Shown: positions 17,208 to 26,358, counted from the first letter of the stretch. The stretch is DNA of 64,000 bases from Nonlabens ulvanivorans (GCF_000732625.1 NZ_JPJI01000032.1:744001-808000); one strand, 5' to 3'. Numbers and translations are program-made. The notes: generated from the letters alone by a model not told the origin.

Positions 17208-17920
17208 GACTCTATATTCTTAAAATCTGCTTCAAACTCTTCAAGGCTTATAGCACTCTCAACACGATAATTACCTATTGCGGTGCGTCTCAATGCGCTT
17301 AAATGGCCGCCATTATTTAATGCTTTACCATAATCATGTGCCATGGATCTAATATAGGTTCCTTTACTACACTCAATTCTAAAGTCAACTTTAGGCAGCT
17401 TAATTTTAGTCAATTCAAATGCCTGAACATTTACCTGACGTTCTTTGATTTCTGTAGTTTCACCTGCACGTGCTAGTTCATATAGTCTTTTGCCATCCTT
17501 CTTAATGGCTGAATATATAGGTGGTTTTTGCATGATATCGCCAGTGAATTGTGAGGTTGTCTTTACTAATAGCTCTTCTGTAATATCATTCAACGGGAAG
17601 CGGTTGTCTATTTCAGTTTCTAGATCATAGCTAGGTGTAGTGGCTCCTAGAGTTATGGTGCCTGTGTATTCTTTTTCTTGCGCTTGATACACATGAATAT
17701 TCTTAGTCTCTTTACCTGTACATATGATAAGAAGGCCACTAGCTAATGGATCTAGAGTTCCTGCGTGCCCAACTTTAATTTTCTTAATTCCATATTCTTG
17801 TTTGATCAACCATCTTATTTTATTCACCACTTGAAAGGATGACCAGCCTAGAGGCTTATCAATTAAAAGCACCTGACCTATTTGATAAGGATTAGTAACG
17901 GGTTTTTGATTAGGATCCAT
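17204..17920 (-). CDS. truB: tRNA pseudouridine(55) synthase TruB
   Basis: The 238-residue protein carries the TruB core GHAGTLDPLASG with catalytic Asp D57, and the later RIECSKGTYIRSMAHD motif. It makes pseudouridine 55 in the T-loop of tRNAs. It lacks the C-terminal PUA extension of longer TruB proteins. It lies 6 nt after uppP, in the conserved flavobacterial order ftsX-DUF3098-uppP-truB. Confidence 0.95.
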   Translation of the reverse strand: MDPNQKPVTNPYQIGQVLLIDKPLGWSSFQVVNKIRWLIKQEYGIKKIKVGHAGTLDPLASGLLIICTGKETKNIHVYQAQEKEYTGTITLGATTPSYDLETEIDNRFPLNDITEELLVKTTSQFTGDIMQKPPIYSAIKKDGKRLYELARAGETTEIKERQVNVQAFELTKIKLPKVDFRIECSKGTYIRSMAHDYGKALNNGGHLSALRRTAIGNYRVESAISLEEFEADFKNIES

Positions 17921-17926
17921 ATTAAT

Positions 17927-18721
17927 TTAACCGTTAAAAACTCCAGCTGCGATTGCTATGAGACCTACTGCAAAACAATAGTATGAGAAGTAATGCAGTT
18001 TTGCTTTGCGTACTAAAGAAATCATCCAGGTACAAGCAATTAATCCAGTAATAAATGCTGCTATAAATCCTATAAGAAGTGGCATGCTCGCACTGCTTTC
18101 CATCGATATGTCGCCACTCATAATGTCTTTGGCTATCTTACCAAAGATTAACGGCACAACCATTAGAAAAGAGAAACGTGCAGCCTTTGTACGATCATTA
18201 CCTAATAGGACACTAGTTGAAATAGTAGCACCACTACGTGATATACCAGGTAACATAGCGATTGCTTGAGAAACACCTATTAGTAAAGCGTCTTTCCATC
18301 CTATGTTTTTACCAGTATTTTTGGCTCTACCGGCTAGAAATAATAATAAACCTGTTACAATAAGCATACAGCCTACTAAAACAATATTACCATTAAACAA
18401 GGCCTCTAATTGTTCTTCAAAAAATAGCCCTACGATTACCGCTGGAATCATGGATAAGATAATCTTACCCGCAAAAATCATATCGTCCATCTGACCAGAA
18501 AAAATACCAGCAATCAAATTAAAAATATCTTTTCTAAAAACAATAATAGTGCTCAATGCGGTAGCAAAGTGAAGTACGACCGTAAAGAGAAGACTCTCTT
18601 CAGGAACAGAGTTGTCACCTAAAATGGCTTTACCTAATTCTAAATGACCGCTTGATGAAACAGGTAGAAATTCTGTAAGGCCTTGTATAACTCCTAAAAT
18701 TAATGCGTCTAACCACTCCAT
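17927..18721 (-). CDS. uppP: Undecaprenyl-diphosphate phosphatase UppP/BacA
   Basis: The 264-residue membrane protein has about eight hydrophobic segments and both family signatures: the (E/Q)-rich LTEFLPVSSSGHLEL near residues 15-30 and LPGISRSGATIS near 158-170. It dephosphorylates undecaprenyl diphosphate to recycle the lipid carrier of cell-wall synthesis. Its start overlaps the end of the DUF3098 gene by one base, indicating an operon. Confidence 0.95.
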   Translation of the reverse strand: MEWLDALILGVIQGLTEFLPVSSSGHLELGKAILGDNSVPEESLLFTVVLHFATALSTIIVFRKDIFNLIAGIFSGQMDDMIFAGKIILSMIPAVIVGLFFEEQLEALFNGNIVLVGCMLIVTGLLLFLAGRAKNTGKNIGWKDALLIGVSQAIAMLPGISRSGATISTSVLLGNDRTKAARFSFLMVVPLIFGKIAKDIMSGDISMESSASMPLLIGFIAAFITGLIACTWMISLVRKAKLHYFSYYCFAVGLIAIAAGVFNG

Positions 18722-19026
18722 TATTTATCTGGATTTAATAGTATAGCATACATCTCTATACCGAATCCTATAAGAACTAATGTAGGAGCAAGTCTTATCC
18801 TGCGCCATGAAAAAATGGCTTCATTAAACACCTCTGGATTATCACTACCACCACCTGCCATTAAGGCAAATCCAGTAACAATAACTATTAGACCTATAAT
18901 CATCCACATGTAATTTTTCTTTTTAAAGATAAATTCAAAACGTGGTTTTATATTTTCTTCAACAACTGGTGAAGCTTCCGTTACAGGAGCCTTTTGTTGT
19001 GATTCTTTAACTCTTCCTTGTTTCAT
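18721..19026 (-). CDS. DUF3098 membrane protein
   Basis: The 101-residue protein has a charged N-terminus (1-38), a membrane helix (about 40-58) and a second one (about 80-96). It matches the small DUF3098 proteins found between ftsX and uppP throughout the Flavobacteriia. Function is unknown; the position suggests a role near cell division or envelope synthesis. Confidence 0.8.
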   Translation of the reverse strand: MKQGRVKESQQKAPVTEASPVVEENIKPRFEFIFKKKNYMWMIIGLIVIVTGFALMAGGGSDNPEVFNEAIFSWRRIRLAPTLVLIGFGIEMYAILLNPDK

Positions 19027-19111
19027 GCTTAATTTTTTAATTTCAAATGCTTTTGTGTTACTGAGATTACCGAATTGAAACTGACAGCTGATTTTAAAAA
19101 CTTCAACTTAA

Positions 19112-19990
19112 TTAGTAATACAGCTCATCAGTCCTTAGGTTTAAGTAACGCGTTGTTGCAAAAAATGTACTTAATAAACTAATTAAAACTCCAAACACTA
19201 ATACACCTACAAAAAGGATTGCAAGCATTTCATAATTTTTTAATATTTCTAATTCTGGAATCAATCCATTCATCCAGTAAACCACGCCTGCCAGTGCAAT
19301 TAAAGCGAGGATAGCACCTATCAATCCTAGTTTTACACTAGTCCATATAAATGGTTTGCGTATAAAACCTTTAGTTGCACCTACCATTTGCATGGTTTTA
19401 ATAGTAAATCGTTTTGCATAAACCGATAGCCTGATGGAGCTGTTAATCAATAAGAAAGATATTAAAACAAATATACCTGCGATAACCAGCATCCAAAAGG
19501 TGATTCTTTTCACGTTTTCATTCAATAAGGAAACCAGTGGTTTATCATACTGCACTTCTTGCACATAATCTTTGGCTGCTAGATCTTGGGCGATTTGTTC
19601 AATCTCTCCATCGGTAACAAAATTTGCATTAAGTCGCACATCTATAGAATTCGGTAATGGATTAAAACCATCTAGGTTTGCAATAAAATCTTCTCCTAGA
19701 TCTTCAACTAGTTTTTTAGCTCCTTCTTCGGCAGGGACATAAATGGCGCTTTTAGTATAATCTGCCATCTGTAATGTTTTCTCTAACTGTCGCATTTCTA
19801 CTTCTTTTGCGGTATCCTTGAAGTAAATAGACATAGGTACTTGCTCACGGAAGTGGTCTGCAATCTGCTGGCTGTTTAAAAGGAAAAAGCCCATGATCCC
19901 TAGTAAAAACAATACTAGAAATACACTAATCACCACCCAAAAGTAGGAGCTGAATAATCGTCTTTTTTGATATCTCTCGTGTGATGCCAT
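19112..19990 (-). CDS. ftsX: Cell division protein FtsX
   Basis: The 292-residue permease-like protein has one N-terminal membrane helix (about 15-37), a periplasmic domain (40-165) and three C-terminal helices, as in FtsX. The conserved cytoplasmic motif TMQMVGATKGFIRKPF is present near 198-215. With FtsE it controls peptidoglycan hydrolases at the septum; ftsE is not in this window. The protein is first in the ftsX-DUF3098-uppP-truB run. Confidence 0.9.
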   Translation of the reverse strand: MASHERYQKRRLFSSYFWVVISVFLVLFLLGIMGFFLLNSQQIADHFREQVPMSIYFKDTAKEVEMRQLEKTLQMADYTKSAIYVPAEEGAKKLVEDLGEDFIANLDGFNPLPNSIDVRLNANFVTDGEIEQIAQDLAAKDYVQEVQYDKPLVSLLNENVKRITFWMLVIAGIFVLISFLLINSSIRLSVYAKRFTIKTMQMVGATKGFIRKPFIWTSVKLGLIGAILALIALAGVVYWMNGLIPELEILKNYEMLAILFVGVLVFGVLISLLSTFFATTRYLNLRTDELYY

Positions 19991-20116
19991 GCAGTTATTA
20001 ACAGAATTAATCGTGTCACAAAAATAATAAAGTAAATGAGCTACTGACGATTACAACGCTATAAGTTTCGGCATTGTTGTAAACACCCTATTTTTGCTCT
20101 TTCATAAGACTATAAA
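19991..20116. promoter_or_regulatory. Divergent ftsX/leuS promoter region
   Basis: A Bacteroidota -7 box TATTTTTG lies at 20089-20096 for leuS, 20 nt before its ATG, and another on the minus strand at 20019-20026 for ftsX. The matching -33 TTG boxes are not well spaced, so only the -7 elements are firm. Confidence 0.45.
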
Positions 20117-23100
20117 ATGACGCATTACGATCACAAATCTATAGAAGCAAAATGGCAAAAACATTGGGCTACTAATAAGACTTTTAAAGCTACAAATAAC
20201 TCTGATAAACCTAAATTCTATGCACTCGATATGTTTCCATATCCTAGTGGTGCTGGGCTACACGTTGGGCATCCGTTAGGTTATATTGCTAGTGATATCG
20301 TGTCTCGTTATAAGCGTCACAAGGGTTTTAATGTCTTGCACCCTATGGGTTATGATAGTTTTGGACTGCCTGCAGAGCAGTATGCGATACAAACTGGACA
20401 ACATCCTGCAGAGACTACTAAAACAAATATTGAAGGAGGAACTGATAAGTCTGGAAATAAGATTGCAGGTTACCGCAATCAGATGGACCGCATCGGTTTT
20501 AGCTTTGATTGGGATCGAGAGGTAAGAACTTCTTCGCCAGATTATTATAAATACACACAAGAGATTTTCATCATGCTATTTGATAGCTGGTATGATAATG
20601 ATGCAGATAAAGCGCAACCTATAAGTTTGTTAGAATCTCGCTTTCGCGAAAGCGGAACCAACAACATCAACGCTGCTACAGAAGAAGATTTGAGACACTT
20701 CACAGCTGCAGAGTGGAACGCGTTTACAGAAAAAGAGCAACAGGAGATATTGCTTGATTATAGATTAACTTTTCTTGCAGATACGGAAGTAAACTGGTGT
20801 CCAGCATTAGGAACCGTACTAGCAAATGATGAAATTGTAAATGGCGTTTCAGAACGTGGTGGACATCCTGTAGTGCGCAAGAAAATGCGTCAATGGATGA
20901 TGAGAATTAGCGCATTTGCAGAGCGTTTATTAACAGGTCTAGAAGGATTAGACTGGGCAGAATCTATTAAAGAAATACAACGCAACTGGATAGGGAAGTC
21001 TGTCGGTGCGATGGTTTCCTTTCAGCTAGATAGTCATAAGGTAGATGTTTTTACGACTAGACCAGATACCATCTACGGAGTTACATTCATGACACTTGCT
21101 CCAGAACATGAGCTAGTAGATCAAATTACTACTGCGGCACAAAAAGACGCGGTAGAAGCTTATAAAAAAGCAACAGCTGCACGTTCAGAAAGAGAACGCA
21201 TGGCCGATGTGAAGACCATTTCTGGAGTATTCACAGGAGCATATGCTACGCATCCATTAAGTAGTGAGCCAGTACCGGTATGGATCGGTGATTATGTTTT
21301 GGCTGGTTATGGTACTGGTGCGGTTATGGCAGTACCGTGTGGTGATGAGCGTGATTATGCATTTGCTAACTACTTTGCAGGTCAGGAAGGAATGCCAGCG
21401 ATCAAGAATATTTTTGATGGTGTGGATATATCTGAAGAGGCTTATGGAGCAAAAGATAAAACACCGCTTTGTAATAGTGATTTCTTAAACGGAATGAGTT
21501 ATCAGACTGGTGCAATGGCAGCAGCGATTGAGAAATTAGAAGAAGTAGGATCTGGAAAAGGAAAAACCAATTACAGATTGCGTGATGCGGTATTTTCTAG
21601 ACAGCGTTATTGGGGTGAGCCATTCCCAGTATATTATAAAGACGGTTTGCCTCAAATGATAGATCGCAAGCACTTGCCTATCGCATTACCAGAGGTAGAT
21701 GAATATTTACCAACTGAAGATGGTGCGCCACCACTAGGTCGTGCAACGACATGGAGCTGGTGTACAAAAGAAAATAAAGTCGTTTCTAATGATGACGACC
21801 GCGATTGTGTGTATCCACTAGAATTGAATACCATGCCAGGTTGGGCAGGTAGTTCTTGGTACATGTTTAGATATATGGATGCTAATAATGAAGACGAAAT
21901 GTTCTCTGCAGCAGCACAAGAATACTGGAATAACGTAGATCTATATATAGGTGGTAGCGAGCACGCCACAGGTCACTTGTTGTACAGTAGATTTTGGGTA
22001 AAGTTATTACATGATTTAGGTAAAGTCACAGTAGAAGAGCCGTTCCAAAAAATGATCAATCAAGGGATGATTTTGGGTGAGAGTGCTTTTGTTTATAGAA
22101 TGGTTCCGATGTTTGAATGCCAAAAAACTAAAGTTAGTTTAGGAGGAACACTTGGGGTAAATGAGTTTTTGTTTGGGAATAGAGAGGTTTATATTTCAAA
22201 AGATTTAATTGAAAGAGATTTTGTTCTTGATAAAAGTGTCAAGTCTGTAAAAGATGAAGATATATATAAACATTTTTATTACAGTGCTGATTTACACAAA
22301 GCTTTAGATAAGAGTTATTTTGACGATTTTAAAAAGAAAAGTGAAAAATCGATAACAAAGAAATCGTACGATCTAATTACTAATCCAGAAAAGGATTTTG
22401 TTTTAAAATATAAATTCTTTCCAGCTAGGGTTGAAAATAATTTTCTTAAAAATGGAAATATTTTAAAATCTGAAGTGATTGGTGTCTCTAAGTTACTATT
22501 TGCTGATTTCGAATTCTACAACCAATTAACTGAAATAAAATGCAGTTTTGAAGTAGAAAAAATGTCCAAGTCTAAATACAACGTCGTTAGTCCTGATGAT
22601 ATTTGTGATCAGTATGGAGCAGATACGTTGCGATTATACGAGATGTTTTTAGGTCCGCTAGAGCAGGCAAAACCATGGAATACTGCTGGTATTACTGGAG
22701 TTTATGGGTTTATGAAAAAGCTATGGAAACTATATCATAATGATGCTGGTTTTTCTGTTAGTGATGAAAAAGCATCACCAGATAGCATGAAAACCTTGCA
22801 CAAGACTATTAAAAAGGTGCAAGATGATATTGATAACTTTTCATTTAATACAAGTGTGAGTAGTTTTATGATTGCTGTAAATGAGTTAACGCAACAAAAA
22901 TGCAATAGTCGTGAGGTGTTAGAACCACTTGCTGTTCTTGTATCACCATATGCACCACACATTGCAGAGGAATTATGGTCATTGTTAGGTCATAACGAGT
23001 CGATAAGTGAAGCGCCTTTCCCAGTTTTTGATGAAAAGCACTTGGTAGAAAGCAGCAAGACATATCCTATTTCATTTAACGGTAAAATGAAATTTACACT

Positions 23101-23242
23101 GGATTTACCGGTAGACGTTTCAAAAGATGAGTTGGAGAAAATGGTACTTGCAAATGAGAAAGTGCAGCAACAATTAGAAGGAAAACAGATCCGTAAAACG
23201 ATTATAGTACCAGGAAAAATTGTGAATTTTGTGGTGGGATAA
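20117..23242 (+). CDS. leuS: Leucyl-tRNA synthetase with an unusual insert
   Basis: The 1041-residue class I synthetase charges tRNA-Leu. The HIGH motif is H49-V-G-H52 and the KMSKS motif KMSKSK is at about 815-820. The editing domain occupies about 230-430 (TTRPDTIYG near 313). Between GMI (about 651) and KMSKS there are about 164 residues; from family knowledge roughly half that is usual in flavobacteria. The extra part (nt about 22090-22550) is more A+T-rich than its flanks and has no resemblance I recognise. The frame is intact throughout. A palindrome copy at 20639 encodes RFRES within an earlier insertion region. Confidence 0.95.
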   Translation: MTHYDHKSIEAKWQKHWATNKTFKATNNSDKPKFYALDMFPYPSGAGLHVGHPLGYIASDIVSRYKRHKGFNVLHPMGYDSFGLPAEQYAIQTGQHPAETTKTNIEGGTDKSGNKIAGYRNQMDRIGFSFDWDREVRTSSPDYYKYTQEIFIMLFDSWYDNDADKAQPISLLESRFRESGTNNINAATEEDLRHFTAAEWNAFTEKEQQEILLDYRLTFLADTEVNWCPALGTVLANDEIVNGVSERGGHPVVRKKMRQWMMRISAFAERLLTGLEGLDWAESIKEIQRNWIGKSVGAMVSFQLDSHKVDVFTTRPDTIYGVTFMTLAPEHELVDQITTAAQKDAVEAYKKATAARSERERMADVKTISGVFTGAYATHPLSSEPVPVWIGDYVLAGYGTGAVMAVPCGDERDYAFANYFAGQEGMPAIKNIFDGVDISEEAYGAKDKTPLCNSDFLNGMSYQTGAMAAAIEKLEEVGSGKGKTNYRLRDAVFSRQRYWGEPFPVYYKDGLPQMIDRKHLPIALPEVDEYLPTEDGAPPLGRATTWSWCTKENKVVSNDDDRDCVYPLELNTMPGWAGSSWYMFRYMDANNEDEMFSAAAQEYWNNVDLYIGGSEHATGHLLYSRFWVKLLHDLGKVTVEEPFQKMINQGMILGESAFVYRMVPMFECQKTKVSLGGTLGVNEFLFGNREVYISKDLIERDFVLDKSVKSVKDEDIYKHFYYSADLHKALDKSYFDDFKKKSEKSITKKSYDLITNPEKDFVLKYKFFPARVENNFLKNGNILKSEVIGVSKLLFADFEFYNQLTEIKCSFEVEKMSKSKYNVVSPDDICDQYGADTLRLYEMFLGPLEQAKPWNTAGITGVYGFMKKLWKLYHNDAGFSVSDEKASPDSMKTLHKTIKKVQDDIDNFSFNTSVSSFMIAVNELTQQKCNSREVLEPLAVLVSPYAPHIAEELWSLLGHNESISEAPFPVFDEKHLVESSKTYPISFNGKMKFTLDLPVDVSKDELEKMVLANEKVQQQLEGKQIRKTIIVPGKIVNFVVG
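20639..20654. repeat. 16-bp palindrome, perfect copy (leuS)
   Basis: CGCTTTCGCGAAAGCG, read as RFRES around residue 175 of LeuS. Confidence 0.9.
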
Positions 23243-23327
23243 TTAAAGAAAAATAAAACAAAATCGATGTAAAGATTACCTTAACGTTATGATTATGAGG
23301 TTTCATGTGATAAATCTTTGATAAGCA

Positions 23328-23358
23328 TTGAGCTGTTTTATTGAAAAGTGTATATTTG
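23328..23358 (+). promoter_or_regulatory. Bacteroidota-type promoter for the small secreted peptide
   Basis: TTG at 23328-23330, 20-nt spacer, TATATTTG at 23351-23358. It lies about 80 nt before the ATG at 23441, leaving a sizeable untranslated leader. Confidence 0.6.
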
Positions 23359-23440
23359 TTTCAAGTCCATTTGTTAATATATGTTAAATTAGCGATTGTT
23401 CTTAACTATAGTTCCCTTTAATATTATTAATACAGAAGTA

Positions 23441-23620
23441 ATGAAAAACATAAAATCAATAGCTTTAATTGCCTTTTTAACTTTATCCATGACAGCTATG
23501 GCTCAACCAGGATTTCCAGATGGTACAGATGTAGAGGATGCTGCACCTATACCAGGTATTGCGCTTGCTATAGCGGCTGCTGTAGGTATAGGCTTTGTAA
23601 AGTTGAAGCGCAAAAAGTAA
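23441..23620 (+). CDS. Tiny secreted protein with C-terminal PIPG-hydrophobic-basic tail
   Basis: The 59-residue protein starts at ATG 23441, preferred because a signal peptide then begins at once (MKNIKSIALIAFLTLSMTAMAQ; cleavage after AMA). Only about 13 polar residues follow before the motif APIPG, a hydrophobic segment and a KLKRKK end. This tripartite tail looks like a protein-sorting or membrane-anchor signal and recalls the short PID-CTERM-like proteins of flavobacteria, but with PIPG in place of PIDG. It has its own promoter and terminator, so it is expressed alone. Function unknown. Confidence 0.65.
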   Translation: MKNIKSIALIAFLTLSMTAMAQPGFPDGTDVEDAAPIPGIALAIAAAVGIGFVKLKRKK

Positions 23621-23640
23621 ACTTGTCTTCTTATCATATA

Positions 23641-23672
23641 AAAAAAAGGAACCCGTTTTAGGTTCCTTTTTT
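23641..23672 (+). terminator. Hairpin terminator after the small secreted peptide
   Basis: Stem aaaaaaggaacc/ggttcctttttt with a short loop, 20 nt after the stop codon. Confidence 0.85.
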
Positions 23673-23686
23673 GCGTTTGAGAAGTA

Positions 23687-23702
23687 CGCTTTCGCGAAAG
23701 CG
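23687..23702. repeat. 16-bp palindrome, perfect copy (intergenic)
   Basis: CGCTTTCGCGAAAGCG flanked by TA on both sides, between the terminator at 23641 and the cyoE promoter. Confidence 0.9.
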
Positions 23703-23755
23703 TAGAGACGCAATTCTTCATAAATCATAAATATCTTTGAAAGCATTTAAATTCC

Positions 23756-23786
23756 TTTGCCACAAAGCTGTTGTAAGGTATCTTTG
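23756..23786 (+). promoter_or_regulatory. Bacteroidota-type promoter for cyoE
   Basis: TTTG at 23756-23759, 19-nt spacer, TATCTTTG at 23779-23786. It should drive the heme O synthase/oxidase block. Confidence 0.65.
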
Positions 23787-23820
23787 CAAACCTTTAAAAT
23801 CAACTATTTAAAACAGTTTT

Positions 23821-24714
23821 TTGACAGAAGTAAATGCCATAGAAAAATCACCGAGCATGGTGAGAAACTTGATAGAAATTACAAAGCCGCGATTATCTGT
23901 AGTGGTGGTGTTTTCTTCTATTGCAGGTTATTTTTTAGGCGCTGAGGTGTATGATTGGAAGGTTATATTGATGCTCATAGTAGGAGGCTACTTTTTAGTA
24001 GGTTCTTCAAACGTTTTTAATCAAATTATAGAGAAGGATCTAGATGCGCTTATGAAAAGAACGCGCAATAGACCATTACCTACAGGTCGCATAAGTGTTT
24101 CCACGGCATGGGTCTATGGTTTAATCATGGCATTCAGTGGAATTTATATACTATATCTTATCAATTTTGCAACGGCCTTTTTTGGTGCGTTAAGTATTAT
24201 CCTTTATGCGGCAGTTTATACGCCACTAAAGACTAGGACACCACTTTGTGTGTTTGTAGGCGCTTTTCCAGGTGCGATTCCCTACATGCTAGGTTGGGTT
24301 GCAGCGAGTGGTAATTTTGGGATAGAACCAGGTACTTTGTTTATGCTGCAGTTTTTTTGGCAATTTCCTCACTTTTGGGCGATAGGATGGATGCTAGAAG
24401 ACGACTATAAAGCAGGTGGCTTTAAAATGTTGCCTACTGGTGGAGCAAATAAAGGTACTGCTGTGCAGATAATCTGGTATACGGTTTGGACAATATCCAT
24501 ATCGCTGATTCCGGCATTTGGTGTTACAGGTAGCTTATACATGACTTGGATAAGTGCTGTGTTAGTAGGTTTATTGGGTTTATGGTTTTTATATTATGCC
24601 ATAAAACTTTTTAAAGAGCGCACTAATCAGGTTGCAAGAAAATTAATGCTAGTTAGTGTTAGTTATATCACATTGATTCAAATCATCTATGTGGTTGATA
24701 AATTTTTAAGATAA
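23821..24714 (+). CDS. cyoE: Protoheme IX farnesyltransferase (heme O synthase)
   Basis: The 297-residue UbiA-family membrane enzyme adds a farnesyl group to heme B to give heme O for cytochrome oxidase. The prenyltransferase motif NQIIEKDLDALMKRTRNRPLP (about 62-85) holds the metal-binding aspartates, and about eight to nine helices are present. The start is uncertain: TTG at 23821 gives an N-terminus of family length, while ATG at 23857 would shorten it by 12 residues. The cytochrome oxidase subunit III genes follow directly. Confidence 0.9.
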   Translation: MTEVNAIEKSPSMVRNLIEITKPRLSVVVVFSSIAGYFLGAEVYDWKVILMLIVGGYFLVGSSNVFNQIIEKDLDALMKRTRNRPLPTGRISVSTAWVYGLIMAFSGIYILYLINFATAFFGALSIILYAAVYTPLKTRTPLCVFVGAFPGAIPYMLGWVAASGNFGIEPGTLFMLQFFWQFPHFWAIGWMLEDDYKAGGFKMLPTGGANKGTAVQIIWYTVWTISISLIPAFGVTGSLYMTWISAVLVGLLGLWFLYYAIKLFKERTNQVARKLMLVSVSYITLIQIIYVVDKFLR

Positions 24715-24717
24715 ACG

Positions 24718-25305
24718 ATGGAAGAGATAGAATTAACGCACGATGAGAAAATTGCACGTTCCAAAAAACAAATGATGTGGTTTGGTATTGTGAGTCTAAT
24801 TATGATGTTTGCAGGACTTACAAGTGCTTATGTTGTAAGTCGTGGTCGTAAGGATTGGGTTGAGATAGAATTACCTGAAGAGTTTTTCTGGAGTACAGGA
24901 GTGATTTTATTGAGTAGTTTAACCTTGTTTCTGGCAAAAAAAGCTATTCTTAATAGCAATAAAAAAGGAGCCACCATACTTACAATTATTACTTTTATAC
25001 TGGGAAGCACCTTTGTTTTTATGCAATTTGCAGGCTTTGATAATCTAGTAAATGAAAAAATATTTTTAACTGGAGAAGGAAGTAGTGTGAATGCATCATT
25101 CATTTATGTGATTGTTGTAGCCCATTTAGCTCACATCGCTGCAGGGCTTATTGCGTTGCTAGTCATGACGATACGTGTGTTGCAAGGAAAATATTCTCCA
25201 ACAAAAATTTTAGGTTTCGAATTAGGTGCCGTATTTTGGCACTTTGTAGATGTGTTATGGATATATCTACTATTATTTTTAGTGTTTGCTAAAGACATTT
25301 TTTAG
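24718..25305 (+). CDS. Cytochrome oxidase subunit III-like protein (short form)
   Basis: The 195-residue protein has five hydrophobic segments and belongs to the heme-copper oxidase subunit III family, with the C-terminal signature GAVFWHFVDVLWIYLLL. It starts 3 nt after cyoE and is probably co-transcribed with it. It lacks the first two helices of seven-helix COX3. A second, longer subunit III follows. Confidence 0.85.
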   Translation: MEEIELTHDEKIARSKKQMMWFGIVSLIMMFAGLTSAYVVSRGRKDWVEIELPEEFFWSTGVILLSSLTLFLAKKAILNSNKKGATILTIITFILGSTFVFMQFAGFDNLVNEKIFLTGEGSSVNASFIYVIVVAHLAHIAAGLIALLVMTIRVLQGKYSPTKILGFELGAVFWHFVDVLWIYLLLFLVFAKDIF

Positions 25306-25315
25306 AGTACTTTTG
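25285..25315 (+). promoter_or_regulatory. Promoter for the long subunit III gene
   Basis: TTTG at 25285-25288, 19-nt spacer, TACTTTTG at 25308-25315. It overlaps the end of the short subunit III gene and would let the downstream oxidase genes be transcribed separately. Confidence 0.6.
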
Positions 25316-25341
25316 CAGCACATTATTTTTAATTAAAGATT

Positions 25342-26340
25342 ATGGATACAACAGTAGCTCCTACTGGTACCGAAGGGCAAACTTGGGGTGGTGGATCAAA
25401 TCCTCTCAAGGCTAGTTATGGTAAAATGATGATGTGGTTTTTCATCCTATCGGATGCATTGACCTTTTCAGGATTTCTTGCCGCTTACGGTTTCTCAAGA
25501 TTTAAATTTATAGAAGAATGGCCTATCGCAGATGAGGTGTTTAATCACTTCCCGTTTATGCATGGGACTGATGCACCTATGTTCTATGTTGCCTTAATGA
25601 CCTTTATCCTTATTGGTTCATCGGTGACGATGGTTCTAGCTGTAGATGCTGGTCACCACATGGATAGGAAAAAAGTATCTTTCTATTTATTACTTACCGT
25701 TATAGGTGGTTTAATATTCGTAGGTTCTCAAGCTTGGGAATGGAAAAACTTTATTAATGGAGAATACGGTGCCGTAAAAACTAAAGGAGGAAAGATTCTT
25801 CAATTTACTGATGCCGAAGGTTCTCGTGTAGCCTTAAATGAATTTGTGACTGTAGGAGAACGTCCTGTAGAGGCATTAGGTAATAATGAAGGTATCTGGT
25901 ATCAATCAGATGATCCAATAGGTTCTACTTACACAATTGATGAGGTGAGAAAAGGGTTTGCTGCAAATCCTGATTTAAGAATCAGAACACAACAACTTAT
26001 TGTTAATGAGGAGACAGGTGCCTCAGAGAAGTTACTTTTATCTAGAGAAGAGTCTTTGTTTAAACTAAATAATCAAGCAGTAGGCGTGGTAGAAGGAGCA
26101 AATCTTTCTGAAAACGAATATGGAGCACCTCTATTTGCAGATTTCTTTTTCTTTATCACTGGATTCCACGGTTTCCACGTATTCTCTGGTGTTCTTTTCA
26201 ATCTAATTATTTTCTTCAATGTATTATTAGGTACTTATGAAAGAAGAGGTAGTTATGAAATGGTAGAGAAAGTTGGTCTTTACTGGCACTTTGTAGATTT
26301 AGTTTGGGTATTTGTATTTACATTCTTCTACCTAGTATAA
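25342..26340 (+). CDS. Cytochrome oxidase subunit III (long form with polar insert)
   Basis: The 332-residue protein carries the subunit III fold, with helices at about 30-50, 75-95, 110-130, 270-295 and 310-330 and the signature LYWHFVDLVWVFVFTFFYL. Between about residues 133 and 262 lies a long polar insert rich in charged residues, which should face one side of the membrane. This is a structural subunit of the proton-pumping cytochrome oxidase. No subunit I or II gene is in the window, so the complex is encoded in at least two places. Confidence 0.85.
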   Translation: MDTTVAPTGTEGQTWGGGSNPLKASYGKMMMWFFILSDALTFSGFLAAYGFSRFKFIEEWPIADEVFNHFPFMHGTDAPMFYVALMTFILIGSSVTMVLAVDAGHHMDRKKVSFYLLLTVIGGLIFVGSQAWEWKNFINGEYGAVKTKGGKILQFTDAEGSRVALNEFVTVGERPVEALGNNEGIWYQSDDPIGSTYTIDEVRKGFAANPDLRIRTQQLIVNEETGASEKLLLSREESLFKLNNQAVGVVEGANLSENEYGAPLFADFFFFITGFHGFHVFSGVLFNLIIFFNVLLGTYERRGSYEMVEKVGLYWHFVDLVWVFVFTFFYLV

Positions 26341-26358
26341 TTTTTTTAAGACATTAAA

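Noticed and set aside
20117-23242. Frameshift or broken leuS
   Set aside because: The frame is open throughout, both catalytic motifs are intact and the sequence after KMSKS is normal, so the odd segment is an in-frame insert.
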